A stretch of DNA of 64,000 bases from Stemphylium vesicarium (GCA_004380135.1 QXCR01000049.1:62001-126000), one strand, 5' to 3'. Positions 20,275 through 31,738 are shown, counted from the first letter of the stretch. Notes: generated from the letters alone by a model not told the origin. Program-made: numbers and translations.

Positions 20275-21611
20275 TGTGAAAGTAGACGTGTTCACCAATG
20301 TGCCCTATCCTGGTATCTACTGTCGATATCTAAATTATATAAGACCAGGCATCGCCCTGATACACTAGAAATAGTAATGGGGAGACAAACCCGACAAACG
20401 AAATATTCAGAGCCGTCGTTCGAAGAAGATTAAGTTGTGGCGTGAATGACATCGTCCGCAGACGTCCGTAAAGTAATAAATGGCAGTTAAAGAATGTCGC
20501 AGCAAACGCATGGCCAATGTGGAGGCCAAGGGGGCTGGCTCAGCGCAACGTCGGTAACCCATTTGACCTGCCAAGATCACTGTTGGACATTTGGTTATTT
20601 TTGTTTCATGTGATCGCGCACTTAAGGTTTACGGCAGGTATCACGCGACACAATAGAATAGCATCACATCAGCGAAAGCTTCCTACAGACTGTTACGTGT
20701 CCCTCTGCGTCGATTTTGTGTCTGTAGGTTGTCGTTGGGCCCGTGGTAAGAACGCAGATGCAAAAGTCAAGAGCAAGCTTCATGATTTGACCCCGTCCAC
20801 CAAACGTAGCTATGACACCCTAGCCGCAACACGCAACGCGGCGACGGAGCCCAGATTTTGTTTAGCAGGAAAGCGTATGAACCGTACGGGATAGGGTCGT
20901 GTAAGGCCAACCACTAGATCAGTGATGCAGACATAGGTGCTGTCCGCGCTATGTCACGCGCAAACTTAAAATTCTAGACGATTCTATATTAGGCATGCAA
21001 AAAAACACCCTGTGCCCGCATGCTCCGCAGCATACCACTATTAATGGAGCATTCTGCATCAGCTCTCCGAGACGCCCGCTCGGCTCTAAATCCCTTGCGG
21101 GATACTGCGAAGCTGCCAAGAAATAATAGTTTAAGGCACGCATCAATAAACTGATCTCGGTAGAAAATGGATGTGCCCTGTATCCCTGATCCAGCATCGG
21201 ACCTTACGGGACGGCGTCCCGTGCGGCCTGCACATAAATATGCTGGGTTATTTAGAAGGACAACACCCTGATGTGCATGCATTAAAAAACTGATCTTGGT
21301 AGAAAATGAATGTGCTCTGTATCCCGGATCCAGCGATTGGCCTGACCCGACCACATCCCGCACGGCTCACACGCTTGCCTGCTAAACTAAATCTGGGCTA
21401 ATAGTGTAAGTTAGATGTTGTCTTGTTAGTAGACGAACTTCCAACACCTTAAGATCATTTCGTTCTAAGATCCCTCTCTAGTCTTTCAAGTGTAGGAGAG
21501 TCTTGAAATTAGTGTACGTAGTTTATCAAAAATAGACAATAAATTGGTTCTTTATTACTATTTAGAGCTAAACAAGAAGTCTCTGCTTGGAATGTTGAGG
21601 TTATAGGTTTG
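20275..21611. other. Intergenic with a diverged duplication
   Basis: About 1.3 kb with no supported gene. A 125-codon plus-strand ORF (20517-20894) and minus-strand ORFs near 21.0-21.36 kb lack domains; the latter are shadows of the duplication at 21140-21335. Confidence 0.4.
21140..21335. repeat. Diverged direct duplication, 139-bp period
   Basis: A block starting GCATCAATAAACTGATCTCG at 21140 recurs at 21279 as GCATTAAAAAACTGATCTTG. Both continue through TAGAAAATG.ATGTGC.CTGTATCCC.GATCCAGC. Differences are mostly transitions. The unit's origin is unknown. Confidence 0.65.
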
Positions 21612-24594
21612 CTACTCTGCTGCTGTTGAGGTCGTATTGGCAGCAGCAGCCCGTTCACTACTTCTAGCTTTCTTAGATTGTAAGATCCCCAGAGGTTTTC
21701 TTTTTTTGGCGCTCGTACTTGGCGTAGATGGTGCTACTTCAGCCCCAGCCGCGCGACGTCGTTTAACCGCAACCTCTCTAGTAGCCTCCCCTCGCTTCCG
21801 TTTGCCTTGTCTGGTAGATTCTTCTTTTCGAGCTTGGGTATCGGCCTGCTCAACAGTTACAAATGAATGATACGGTTGTAAAGAAGACGCTCCTGCAGTC
21901 AAAGCGGGAACGTATGCTGCTAGCACGCACTCGCGTCCGACAAATATCGTCCGATTCGCCTTAAGATACTCGAATAGATAGGCAGGCTCTGTGTTGATGA
22001 GATGCATTCCCAGGACAGTGATCGCATGAAACTGGTCACTACCGAATGCTCTCCTAGCTTGTTGTAGAGAATCAGCTATCTGAGGTATTGCCTCCTCAAT
22101 ACTTTGGCTTATTTCAAAGCCATACCCTTGCAATTTGCATTCTTCAGTAACAGCACAAACCAGGAAGATCTCATACTTATTTAGATCATCAGACCCTACT
22201 ATCCAAGTATATGGTATCGGATCATCTGAAATTGGCTCGTCGTCGCTGTATTCCATGTCCGATATGGTCGTAGCCTCTACTGCAACACACGCTTGTACTT
22301 CTTCTACTATTGGGAGCGGTTTGTCTGGTGTTCGATTCTCTGAAGCGGTTTTTAGTTCTCGTCGGAGTTTGGTACACATGGAGTTAAGCTCCGTATTCTC
22401 CTCTAACTGTGCTTTCCATCTATAGGCCAAATCCTGAAGCTGTTTTTTAAGTTTCTGGCAGGCTTTGTGTTCTTGCATGATACGGTAGTATGCGTCGTTT
22501 AGTTGTTGGTATTCCGCTGTGTATTTTTCTAAAAGGCCTTTCATCTCTGCATTCTTATTCTCTAGGTGATTGATTGTTGCGTATTGGGTGTCAGCTTTGC
22601 TCACGAGTGTCTTGTGCTGAATCGAGAAGCTCTGGTACTCCTGCTGAAGCGTCGCGTAACGTAATTGCAGTTCAGTATGCTGGGCATCTAGGCTTGGAGG
22701 TTCAGGTAGGATGTCGATATCCATAACGTCTTGGACCAAGACAGGGGTAGTTGTTGGTAATCCAAAGTCAGCTGTCTAGTGTATGTTAGCAAGGACTTTT
22801 GGTACACAAAAGACCACATACTTGGAGTTCTAGAGATACAAAAATGCGCGAGAAAAGATCGCGACGCAATAATCTCAAGTTTACGTCCTTGCATGGCGGA
22901 CCGCTATACAGCTGTGGAAGGAACATCATCTCTTTCTCTTTGATAAATTCGCGCTCAAAAGGGCGACCACTTCGTCGATCCAGGCTAAGATGCGGGAGTT
23001 CTAGTATAGGTTCGCGTGTTTTAGGAATCTCGCATGATCCGACCGCTGTTAAGACTCTCTGGACATGGTCACTAGAGAAGGTAGGACACATTGGCTTTGC
23101 TTTACGAAGGTAATCCAGAGCGAGTTTTAAATGATACTGTTCCTCCTTCGCTACAAGATCCTTTGCGTGTGTTATTTGGAAGCCCCGGGAAACGGCGAAT
23201 TTTGCTAGGTGTTGCCAAGCCACTGGATTGGGTCCTTTCACGTGAGGTTTTTGTTCTCCAGTTTCCTTTCTTGGTGTATACGCTGTTAAGCCATCAAAGT
23301 GACGACTACAGAATGCCCACAGCTCTGTGTATGCTACCATCATGGCGTCTTGCTGGCTGAGCCTAACTTTAATCTCTACGTCTTCGGTCTCATTAAGCTG
23401 CACCATGTTCTTGCTAGGAGGGAAGAAGAGTCCCGTAAGGCTTGACCGTATTGTACGTTTCATCTGTTTGCCCAGCAAGTGTCTAAGCGCTTCACAGAGA
23501 GGCTCTAAATACTTTAGTGTCTCAAAAAAAGTCCATAGTGACGGAATTACGCCAGGAAAATCACATATGTTTTCCACTAAGGTTTTTCGTATGCCACGGT
23601 CATTCTGCGAGGGGAATATTTCTCCGCGTTCCATAAGATCAATTGCCAGGCTCTTGTCAATGTCCGAGTGCTTAGGAGCCAGAAGCTCAAGGCTTTGTAC
23701 AGTAACGGCGTCAACAGCCGAGAACGGCAACATCGTGTCACCGCATCGTAAAATTCTCTTCCACGCTTTTGCGATATAATCTAAGTAAAGTGTCATTTCC
23801 TATGCTAATCAGGAAGCTTCTTTTTATGTCTAAAGGTATACATACCTCGTCGCACTTCAACACTAAGAGCCTGTGAAGCGCACCAAGTTGCAGTTTAGCC
23901 CACAGCCCTGGCATGTCAATTAAGGCATCGAAGCCGGCAGCAAGTGAAGGTCGTCTGAAAAGCTGCCGTAGATCCTTAGGCTTAGACTTCTCCAGGCGAG
24001 ACCACCATCTTTTTTGGGCTTCTTGGTCGTTTTCTCGGTGATACAATCTAATCTTGCGGAAAATTTCGCCATCTGAGGGCTTCTGTTCGTTGGAATATGA
24101 CTCAATAATACGAACTAATACCGGCTTAGGGGTATCTGCTCTCACATTAACAAAAGCAAGGAGATACTCGCTTCTAACTAACCATAGGAGAACAGCCTTA
24201 CGATCCACCATTTGTCATTCTCGTTCAGGAAGCGTCGTGCCGCCTCAATGCGGTGCATGCCAGAGAGGCATTGCACGTTCTCAAGATGCAGAGCGGGTGC
24301 ATCCTGTGGCCATTGGAGTTTGCGCATGTCATCTAATGACATGCCGTGCAAGGACAGTGCTGCAACGAGGTCATCGTCCTCGATGACAGCATTTATAACA
24401 TTCTCCTCTTGCAGCCGTGAGCAGCCCACTTGCTCATAGATCTTCTCCAAGCGTATGACATTATCATGAGAGAGACCCCGATGTTTGTCCACCACGACCA
24501 CGTGTCCGAACCTCAAAGCGTGCAGTGGTACCCGGGCGATTCCTCGGTAACACATCAACCTTTTCGCAGCAAAATCTGCATCTAGCAGCTCCAT
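21612..24594 (-). CDS. DUF3723 protein, complete
   Basis: Four exons on the minus strand: 24594-24183, 24135-23846, 23799-22822 and 22775-21612, 947 residues. Introns are 46-47 nt with in-frame junctions; the last has a CTAAC branch site. The N-terminal part has LSGMHRIEAARRFLNENDKW then WWIVRLFS. The next exon gives YSNEQKPSDGEIFRKIRLYH and WWSRLEKSKPKDLRQLF, then FDALIDMPGLWAKLQLGALH, all hallmarks of DUF3723 as I know the family. The last exon is a long coiled coil followed by a basic, KRKR-rich tail. Biochemical role is unknown. The family is a recurrent accessory gene of Starship giant transposons. This copy appears intact. Confidence 0.85.
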
Positions 24595-25031
24595 AACGGC
24601 GCATATTCGATCTATACCTCGGGATAGGCTGAATTTAAAAAGACTGTGTCAGGCGAGAGCACCAGGGAGCCGCGTCAGAATGTCGCTGACTGCAGGGTCG
24701 CGAACGCGATGTCACTGGCCTGCAGGGACGGGGTGAAACTACGACGTTCAAGCGCTACGCATGCTACGCAGAGTCTACACTTTATATTTGTGTGCGTCGC
24801 AAGGGATCACGCTAGTCGTAATGGTGGTGGCGTAATGAGCCACGGCGCGTAGTGAGCCATCCAAAAATATTACCACCCCGCGAAAATGAGGATGTAAAGC
24901 GACCTATGACACGACGCCGCTTCTGATTTCTTTTGTACATGCGATTGTCAAGCTGACAACACGCATCGATAAAAGGGCGTGTCGAACGAATACTTGTGTC
25001 TGCCTAGAACATCGCGACGAGTGTTCAGGTG
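24595..25031. other. Divergent intergenic region
   Basis: About 440 bp between the DUF3723 start (minus strand) and the SET gene start (plus strand), so it probably holds both promoters. No specific site recognised. Confidence 0.4.
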
Positions 25032-25775
25032 ATGTCGAAGACACATGCACATGACTTGCGACTGTTTGGAAGTGCTAGGATTGAGGAGAATAAAGCTGAT
25101 TCTTCGATTTGGCACGTGATGTCGATTCAAGAAATATTCACAAGGGATGTCGAATTTGCTTTCGAGAAAGAGGACTTTCCCTCTTTCGACCGCCTCTCGG
25201 AATATGAGATAGTCGCCCTCCTACAACCCGGCTCTGATCCAAAGATCAAGTCGTATACGCCTGACAGTACTTGGCCAAAGCCACCATCCTGGCGGTGGGA
25301 GTGGCCTATGGATCTTACATGGGCGCCCCTTGATGCTTGCGAGATTTGCAGCTCGGAAGAATGCACCTGCCTTTCCAAGCTGCCTCAGGACCGCCATCGC
25401 ATTGTCGATTACGGTCCAAAAGGACGTGGAATTCAAGCTCGAGGGCCTTTAAGTGGTGGCTTGACTTTCAGTAAAGGCGGGTATATCCAGGAGTTGGTTG
25501 GTGAGGTTAAACCGCTAAAGTGGCCCACGGATCAGTACAGATCTGTCGACTTTGAGAGCCCAGACGTAGGCATGACTTGCCGACTGTACTGCGAGGAAAG
25601 GAGCAATTGGGTTAGGCTGGTGAGTCATGCTTGCGATCCATGTGCGGAACTGATCGTGAAAATCACGCAGGGTAGGGCAAGAATGATGCTCCGGGTACGA
25701 CGAGATATATGGGATGGTACGGAAATCACGGTGGATTACGGGAGAGCTCTTTCTACGGATGGGCGGTGTTTGTAA
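25032..25775 (+). CDS. SET-domain protein with a divergent active-site motif
   Basis: A single exon of 247 residues. The ATG at 25032 follows an in-frame GTG. A cysteine-rich pre-SET-like stretch (CEICSSEECTCLSKL) precedes a SET fold: GRGIQARGPLSGG matches the GxG start, RLVSHACDPCAEL sits where NHSCxPN is expected, and DGTEITVDYG matches the GEEITxDYG end. SET proteins transfer methyl groups from S-adenosylmethionine to lysines. Here the conserved Asn of NHSC is Ser and the downstream Asn is replaced by Cys or Glu, so catalysis may be lost or altered. It could be a pseudoenzyme or a lineage-specific SET protein. Confidence 0.7.
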   Translation: MSKTHAHDLRLFGSARIEENKADSSIWHVMSIQEIFTRDVEFAFEKEDFPSFDRLSEYEIVALLQPGSDPKIKSYTPDSTWPKPPSWRWEWPMDLTWAPLDACEICSSEECTCLSKLPQDRHRIVDYGPKGRGIQARGPLSGGLTFSKGGYIQELVGEVKPLKWPTDQYRSVDFESPDVGMTCRLYCEERSNWVRLVSHACDPCAELIVKITQGRARMMLRVRRDIWDGTEITVDYGRALSTDGRCL

Positions 25776-25854
25776 GAGTGCTGCATCAACAAAGGACAAG
25801 GGTTGAAGCGATGGCTATGTTCGGACATCAATGACCACTCGGACGCAGTATCTA

Positions 25855-26095
25855 TTGTGACGGCTCATAGGGTAAGGACATCGCAGGTGCCACGTGGTGG
25901 TGAGATCGTTCCTCCTTTTCTTGACAAGCACCTTCTGCACATATCTGCATTAGAGATACGTCATGTAAATAGACCCTGCCTAGGACCATACAAAAGGTGG
26001 TCACAACAGCAGAACATATCGGACATAGCAATACACATCAGCGTATGCAGAGTGGCTTTCTCTCACTGCTCTCACTGTAACATCTATCCTCATAT
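25855..26095 (+). repeat. Dispersed repeat, copy A (partner at 43147-43372)
   Basis: About 230 bp aligns in the same orientation to 43147-43372, with shared blocks TTGTGACGGCTCAT, GGTAAGGACATC, TTCTTGAC.AGCACCTTCT and CATACAAAAGGTGG or a close variant. It is noncoding as far as I can see. An ORF through this copy is not conserved in the other. Confidence 0.7.
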
Positions 26096-27172
26096 ACATT
26101 TTAAAGCGACTTGTTGATTTGACATTACTCTCAAGAACCAAACTAGAAATCCCTACTTCCACACCGCCGAAAGACTAAGCTTATACCCTGTACTGCGATG
26201 CGGTTGGCGATACAGTGGAAGTTGCCGTGCTTCCCGAAACAGACATGTTTCCTGCACCTGCTCTGGGGCAAATCGAAGATGTAGTTCCATTGTTGCACAT
26301 GTAGCTGCCTACATGCGTTTTGAAATCATCCGATACCTCTGTCATGCCTGGATACCAAGCTTCACCCGCGAACAGGGTGTTGCAGTCGGCATCACTAGAT
26401 GGTCAGGGTTACAAATGCCGATCTGAGAAAAGAATGAACATACCTGTAAAACTGACAGCACAGACCTAGCCCGATTGCAATGGAAGCAACGTCGTTGAGT
26501 CGATCGGTAGAGACACAGCGATTCGAAGATGTGATCGGTGCATAACAGTTTCTCCAAGCTGTGTTCGAGCACAATTGAAGCTTGAATTGGCCGTCAGTCG
26601 TGGGCACAGTCGCCTAGTGCCTTGCTATCCTACCTTTGGTGCACAATCTGCCTGCTCAACCCGATTGTTCTGGAGCGACAGAAGTGTTGTTTGCGCGAAG
26701 GCGTTGCCTAAGAGCGCACTCGGGATAAGCAAATCTTGGTATCGCATGTTGATCTTAGATAACTCTGGTTTCAAGCCTGTAGATGCAGGAAGGACGAGCT
26801 TGAGGCCACATTAAATACTAAGCATCTAACGCTGTAGCATCTCTTTTATTGATAGGTGCGTTATTAGGATGGCCTCAGTTTGTGCAGGCGTGGCGCGTGC
26901 TTGCTTTCTTTGGCTAAGCCGCATATCACCCTGAGGCCCTTTACGCTTGTGGTGACACCAACGTACAGTAGCAGATAAAGCTGCGTGGTATTCGGTTAGC
27001 TTTACTGCGACCTAGAAAGGATGACCTAGCCTACTCGTAATCACGGAATGATGTGACAAGGTTGACTAAGCTGGTCTTTCACCTGCTTATATAGCAAGGC
27101 TGAAGTTTAGATTTCTTCCCACCTCGCTCTCCACGCAACAACGGCGCCATTTTCTGTCATTCTAAATCCACC
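26096..27172. other. Intergenic, nothing recognised
   Basis: About 1.1 kb with overlapping short ORFs and no domain or splice support. The last part presumably carries the PAQR promoter. Confidence 0.4.
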
Positions 27173-27937
27173 ATGAGTTTTAGTAGACGTCGAATGTATA
27201 CCACCTCCTACTATAAATCTATTGTCTCAATCGCACACCTTCATTCGGAGACTGTCAACGTATGGTCACATTTGTTTGGCACCCTATGGTTCTGCGCCAG
27301 CGCAACGCGCTTTGCGGGCACCGCCACGAGTCTATTCTCCCCGAGCGCGGCAGCGATTCTTGCGTATCTTATAGCAAATGTCTTCTGCTTTGCGTGCTCG
27401 ACGCTCTATCACGTCTTCGCAGACCATGCTGAAGCGGACTTTTGGCTGCGACTCGACCACCTTGGAATTGTCTGTGCCATTTGGGCCTCCTCGATATCTT
27501 TCGTAGCGCTCTCATTCAGCTGCCATTCCGGCGAGCAGTATGTGTACACGATTTCTTTAACCGCAGCGGCTTCGCTTTGTTCTGTTCGCCTCTTGGGTAA
27601 TTCGCAGCACAGTTGCTCAGAGCGACGCAGCCGTATCAGCACGTATGTAGCCTTAGGCAGCCTGGCAATTCTTCCTGGGTTTCGTTGCTGGCATCTTGGC
27701 CGGTATTCTGGCTTACTAACCGATTTTGGGACGCTGGTTATCATTAATACATTAGGAGGCGTCATCTACGCAACCCATCTATTGGACAAAGCGATCGGGA
27801 TGAAACTTGGTGTGCCAGGTGCGAGTCACCACACCATGCACATCTTGGCCGTTGCCGGAGCATGCGTCTACGAACGAGGTCTGGTGTTGGCTTACCAAGA
27901 AAGGTCTGACGTTATGTGCGTGATTCCAGCGTTGTAA
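27173..27937 (+). CDS. PAQR/haemolysin-III family membrane protein (AdipoR/Izh-like)
   Basis: A single exon of 254 residues with about seven predicted helices. The three PAQR signatures are present: HSETVNVWSHLFG near the start, STLYHVFADH..ADFWLRLDHLGI in the second block, and GASHHTMHILAV near the end, which supply the zinc-binding Ser/His/Asp set. Family members act as receptors or ceramidases and affect zinc and lipid balance. The usual 40-60 residue cytosolic N-terminus is nearly absent, since homology begins around residue 11, so a short upstream exon could be missing or the gene may be slightly truncated. Confidence 0.82.
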   Translation: MSFSRRRMYTTSYYKSIVSIAHLHSETVNVWSHLFGTLWFCASATRFAGTATSLFSPSAAAILAYLIANVFCFACSTLYHVFADHAEADFWLRLDHLGIVCAIWASSISFVALSFSCHSGEQYVYTISLTAAASLCSVRLLGNSQHSCSERRSRISTYVALGSLAILPGFRCWHLGRYSGLLTDFGTLVIINTLGGVIYATHLLDKAIGMKLGVPGASHHTMHILAVAGACVYERGLVLAYQERSDVMCVIPAL

Positions 27938-28215
27938 GGCCCGGCTGGGTGGTTAACCTTTCACAAGTGAAGATGAACGCAACCACACATGGAGGAAACA
28001 TCATTAGATTTCAGAAGGAGTCAAGGCAGGCAGCGTTGGCGGAAGATCTTAAGCTAGTCGACTTCAAGTAATCTAGTCCTTTCTTGCCCTTCACCCAGGA
28101 CCGCAAGAACGATTAAACAGGCACTTCATCAATGTCACGGGGTCTGACCTCTCACAATCAACCTTCCTCCCATTCCCTCTCAAACCAAACCTCTCCTGAG
28201 CTATCCAGTTGCTGG

Positions 28216-28640
28216 CTACTTCTTCAGCCTCAACTCCTCGTATTCCGCACGATCGGACTTCAGCGGTGTGCCATACGGAGGGAGGCTGTCAATATCCTCC
28301 ATCACCCACTCGTCTCCCAGCCCAATGCAAAGAACAGCCGCTAGTAGTGCAATCATCTTAGAAGCGAACTCCTTGGTGTTTGGGTGGTCGGCCGCACCGA
28401 ATTATGCAAAGGGCATGTATCCCAGCTTTTCCTCCTCGCTCTTCAGCTTGTCCTTCAACTCCTTCGGCGTTCCTCCTTGCTTGTTTTACCAGGCCTGTCT
28501 CATTTCAGAGCAAAGAGTCTGCCAGCGCTCGGGGCGAAACACATCTGGGTCGTGACCGCAGAGGATTTCTTGTCTGTGGCACGCCTCGATATCGGCTTTT
28601 GCTTCCTTGTCATCGAGAAGATCGAGCGGGATGTCTCTCC
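28216..28640 (-). pseudogene. Relic of a cytochrome P450, C-terminal part
   Basis: One minus-strand frame, interrupted by two TAA stops, still reads as the end of a fungal P450. It has GHDPDVFRPERW (the PERF-region equivalent), LGYMPFA, and after a stop FGAADHPNTKEFASKMIALL where the heme-binding FxxGxxxCxG loop should be. The Cys ligand is gone. The region ends DIDSLPPYGTPLKSDRAEY. The N-terminal two thirds are missing. Plus-strand ORFs here are shadows. Confidence 0.65.
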
Positions 28641-29145
28641 GGTTCGACGCATTTCGACGATCTTGCTGTTTGCGCGAAGAAATGCGTTCTCCTTCTTAAA
28701 GTAACGTTTTAAGTCTGTAGTATTAATTTATGTTATCTCGGCTTGCTTTGTAGCTCACCGAACTCTTCGCAGGTGCATACTGTCGCGAACGAACAGGGGA
28801 GTGTTAGAGGTCAGTTGGTTGACAGCACTAACAGGACGGGCGATAGCATAGCTAACGATGCGCTTTTTAGTGTCGGAGGCTGACGTGCAAGAAGAACGAG
28901 GGCTTCGCAATAGATGCACGCTGGACCTGTCAATTGACGGGCGTGGTGAGAACATTCCGAGCGCCCGAAAGAAAAAGTGTCACGTTACACTATGCGCGCT
29001 GGCACGCTTGGATCGACGTTACGTTGCATGAAATAGCTATGAAGGAGTGCAGCTATATAATGTGTGTGGGATGATACATTATGGTAGCGATAGCCGCACC
29101 CAACTCGTACCAGAGTAGGTTTTGGCAAGGCCCAAACCGTTACAC
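28641..29145. other. Intergenic, nothing recognised
   Basis: About 500 bp between the P450 relic and the F-box-like gene; no supported feature. Confidence 0.35.
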
Positions 29146-29982
29146 CTATGGTTTTTCTCGTAATGGAATGATTCTCGCTAAGTATATTATCTGTTTTTCC
29201 AACCACAGCCGTCCATAAAGTCCAACAGCTTGTACGCCTGAGCTTGTAAGATAGGCTACACTAAGCGCGTGAATGTTAAGACACAAGCAAAGAACGTCTG
29301 CAAGGCAAGATAGTAACCAAGCTTTTCGCAACACACATTCAGACAGACGCAAGATCTCGCGACATGGGAAACGAATTTCTCTCCATTGCCGATCATCAAA
29401 CGAAGGTACATAAAGTCTGAGATCGACAGTAAGATCTGGGACATTTGGGACATGACGCCAGAATCCTTGACGTTCGTTTGCTTGAGTAGACGCTCCAAAG
29501 GACATCATGAAAACAGTGTCTGCGCTAAGGTCGTTGAAGGTGACCTTGGCTTTCATCCGTCTTATCTGCATTGTGTCTTCGAATATGCTATGTGCACTTG
29601 GCGCACCGAATAAAGAGGTGTTGATGAGCCTGTCCCGGATCTCGTTGGTTCGAGTCATTACTGGACAATGACCAACGAGGTATATGTGGAGTTTCCGACT
29701 ATAGCCATACTTGCGGATGTAATGCTGCGGGTTTTGTAGTCGTTGCTGAAGAGCTAATACATCATTTCCTATGAGGAGTAATCTCATCCCATAAGCTTCA
29801 AGAGCTCGTACTTCTGCGAGATCCCAGATCAAGTCGCGAATAGGGTTCAGGTAGAGCTCTCGTTCTCCAGAATCAAGAAATCTTCCTAACACCATGTCAA
29901 CTTTCGCTACATCGTATGCGGAGAGGCTTTGCAATATCTGTTTTCGGACTGAATAAGGCATAAAAAGGTCAAAGAGGGACAT
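29146..29982 (-). CDS. F-box-like protein
   Basis: A single exon of 278 residues from the ATG at 29982 (the frame begins two codons earlier at a TTG). The N-terminus FDLFMPYSVRKQILQSLSAY then DVAKVD resembles a fungal F-box (P..I...I...L...D......), which normally binds Skp1 in an SCF ubiquitin ligase. The remainder is a single globular-looking region with no recognised repeats, as in many fungal F-box-like proteins of unknown substrate. The F-box match is weak, so the call rests mostly on this one motif and its position. Confidence 0.5.
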   Translation of the reverse strand: MSLFDLFMPYSVRKQILQSLSAYDVAKVDMVLGRFLDSGERELYLNPIRDLIWDLAEVRALEAYGMRLLLIGNDVLALQQRLQNPQHYIRKYGYSRKLHIYLVGHCPVMTRTNEIRDRLINTSLFGAPSAHSIFEDTMQIRRMKAKVTFNDLSADTVFMMSFGASTQANERQGFWRHVPNVPDLTVDLRLYVPSFDDRQWREIRFPCREILRLSECVLRKAWLLSCLADVLCLCLNIHALSVAYLTSSGVQAVGLYGRLWLEKQIIYLARIIPLREKP

Positions 29983-30246
29983 GACCAAAGAAGTGGTATG
30001 TTTCGAGAAGATGAAGAAATCTTGCGGGAATATTTTTCTTTATCTATCAATCCCAATCCACGCCCATCTATATTTAGAGAGCAACTAGTGCATGTCAAGC
30101 ATTTAGCGGCATACGTTCCCACGTCTCACTTACAGTATACTTATAGCTGTAGAATGCTCTAGTATGCACCACATCGGTCTCTTTTCTATCCTAGTGTGCA
30201 GACTAGTGTCGCTTGATGTAGTTCCCAAACTCACAGTACACACAGC

Positions 30247-31281
30247 CTAACATTCAATGTCTTGGATAGGATACTCATTGTCCCCTTCGACGACACCGCA
30301 TGCATCGCCCCAGCCGATCTCAAAGTCATCGTTCCTCGGATTGTTCACCTTAGCGTTTGGGGCGCAGTTCGCATCAGTGGAGTAGTAGCTAGTTTCCATC
30401 CTGGGTGCAGAGTTCCAATCACAAGCATTAGAAGCAAGCCTTTCTGGTATGCGGTAGTGCTGCCGAGACGAATAATCCTCGTGGGCTTTGCGCGCGTAGT
30501 AGTAGTACCGGTGATGCTTCTTGCTGTGTCGGTGTTTAGTGTATTCCCAGTGACTCCCGGTCAGCTTTGGACCGCTCCAATTGTCGCGGCCGGTCAAAGC
30601 TCCATCGCGATTATCCGATTCGTATCGTTCTCCTCCTCTCTGAATGCTGTCAGTCGGAGCGGGGAGTGCAGTATGGCAAGTGGTTGAGCCAGCCGTACTA
30701 CTCGAGTAAGTGGACACAGTACTATCGCCAGAGCCTGAGCTAATCTGAACCGATGCGCAATTCATAAAGGATTCGTGCTCGCGGTTCCACCAGATCCAAG
30801 CGAAGACAGCTGGACCGCTTGGCATGTTAGAAGGGACTCTGAACTGGAAAGTCTGAAGGCTATCTTGCTGTCGATGGGGGCAATTTCCATGGTATGAAGC
30901 TGCTACCTTCCATGTCTGACCTTTGTCCACAGAAAAGCCAATCTGGCAGCTTCCGCCATAGTGCATTGATCCTGGAGCACCAATAGTGTATTTGTGGTCC
31001 GACAGTTGAAAGTATGCGTCCTGCCCAGACTCCCAAGTGACCTGCGGTGTGCCTTCTGGTGTATCTAGAAGATCGAGATGACCACGACAAACGCCTGGCG
31101 AGGCTAGCGTTGGCGCGCCCTCCGAATCACAGCATCCAATTGAAAAGTTCAATTCGTAGTCCACCTGTGTTGTTAAAGGGTTGGCTTCTTGAGTGCCACC
31201 TAGAGGAGGCGGATACCATAATGACATGTGGGCTCGAGTGAGGCCCACTAAGACTACCAAGAATATGTGCAGTGTGTACAT
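30247..31281 (-). CDS. AA11-like lytic polysaccharide monooxygenase, secreted
   Basis: A single exon of 344 residues. A 17-residue signal peptide (MYTLHIFLVVLVGLTRA) is followed directly by His18, the N-terminal copper ligand once cleaved. A second copper His is at 107 in MHYGGSCQ, matching the THGGGSCQ motif of AA11. The third active-site position is Phe172 in HESFMNCA, where AA11 enzymes usually have Tyr (YMNC). Cys residues around CCDSEGAP, VCRGH and NCP fit disulphides. The C-terminal 140 residues are a low-complexity Ser/Thr linker and a His/Tyr/Lys-rich tail without a carbohydrate-binding module. AA11 enzymes oxidise chitin. A decayed relative lies at 35653-36173. Confidence 0.75.
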   Translation of the reverse strand: MYTLHIFLVVLVGLTRAHMSLWYPPPLGGTQEANPLTTQVDYELNFSIGCCDSEGAPTLASPGVCRGHLDLLDTPEGTPQVTWESGQDAYFQLSDHKYTIGAPGSMHYGGSCQIGFSVDKGQTWKVAASYHGNCPHRQQDSLQTFQFRVPSNMPSGPAVFAWIWWNREHESFMNCASVQISSGSGDSTVSTYSSSTAGSTTCHTALPAPTDSIQRGGERYESDNRDGALTGRDNWSGPKLTGSHWEYTKHRHSKKHHRYYYYARKAHEDYSSRQHYRIPERLASNACDWNSAPRMETSYYSTDANCAPNAKVNNPRNDDFEIGWGDACGVVEGDNEYPIQDIEC

Positions 31282-31738
31282 GGTAGGAGTCAGATTAACC
31301 TTTCAAGCTAGAAGAAGTTTGTCAAGCAAGTACCGAACGAGGGTGTCGTTTAGTAGGTAAAACGTCTCATATTAATACTGTATAGATACATAATTCTGCA
31401 TGCAGCTTAATCTGTCAGGGTTCACTGTTGAGTTTCAAATTAAGACGTTCCTTAAGCAGACAAGATATGCGTTTTATTAGCATCTTTGTAATGCCCCAAC
31501 CGCTAGCAACGACATGTAAGACTACTTAGGCTCTTAAACTTCGGAGCAATACTCTTATCTAACCTTTTCAATGAGTTGCTGCGTGACCAGGATGCGGCGA
31601 GCTATTTACATCAGGGTAACCCCTTCACAAATGGGTACATGTAAGCCTGTCACAGGGTGGGAATAGGATCGCATGAATGAGCAGTAAACAACCCCGGGGT
31701 GCACTATGCTCTGGGATGCGGACGTCAAGATGCTTTGG
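31282..31738. other. Intergenic, shared upstream/downstream region
   Basis: About 455 bp between the LPMO start and the end of the RRM-like gene (both minus strand). No feature recognised. Confidence 0.35.

Noticed and set aside
20517..20894. 125-codon plus-strand ORF
   Set aside because: No domain, paralogue or splice support; composition looks like chance.
28132..28712. Overlapping plus-strand ORFs of 70-110 codons
   Set aside because: They lie opposite the P450 relic, which explains the sequence better.
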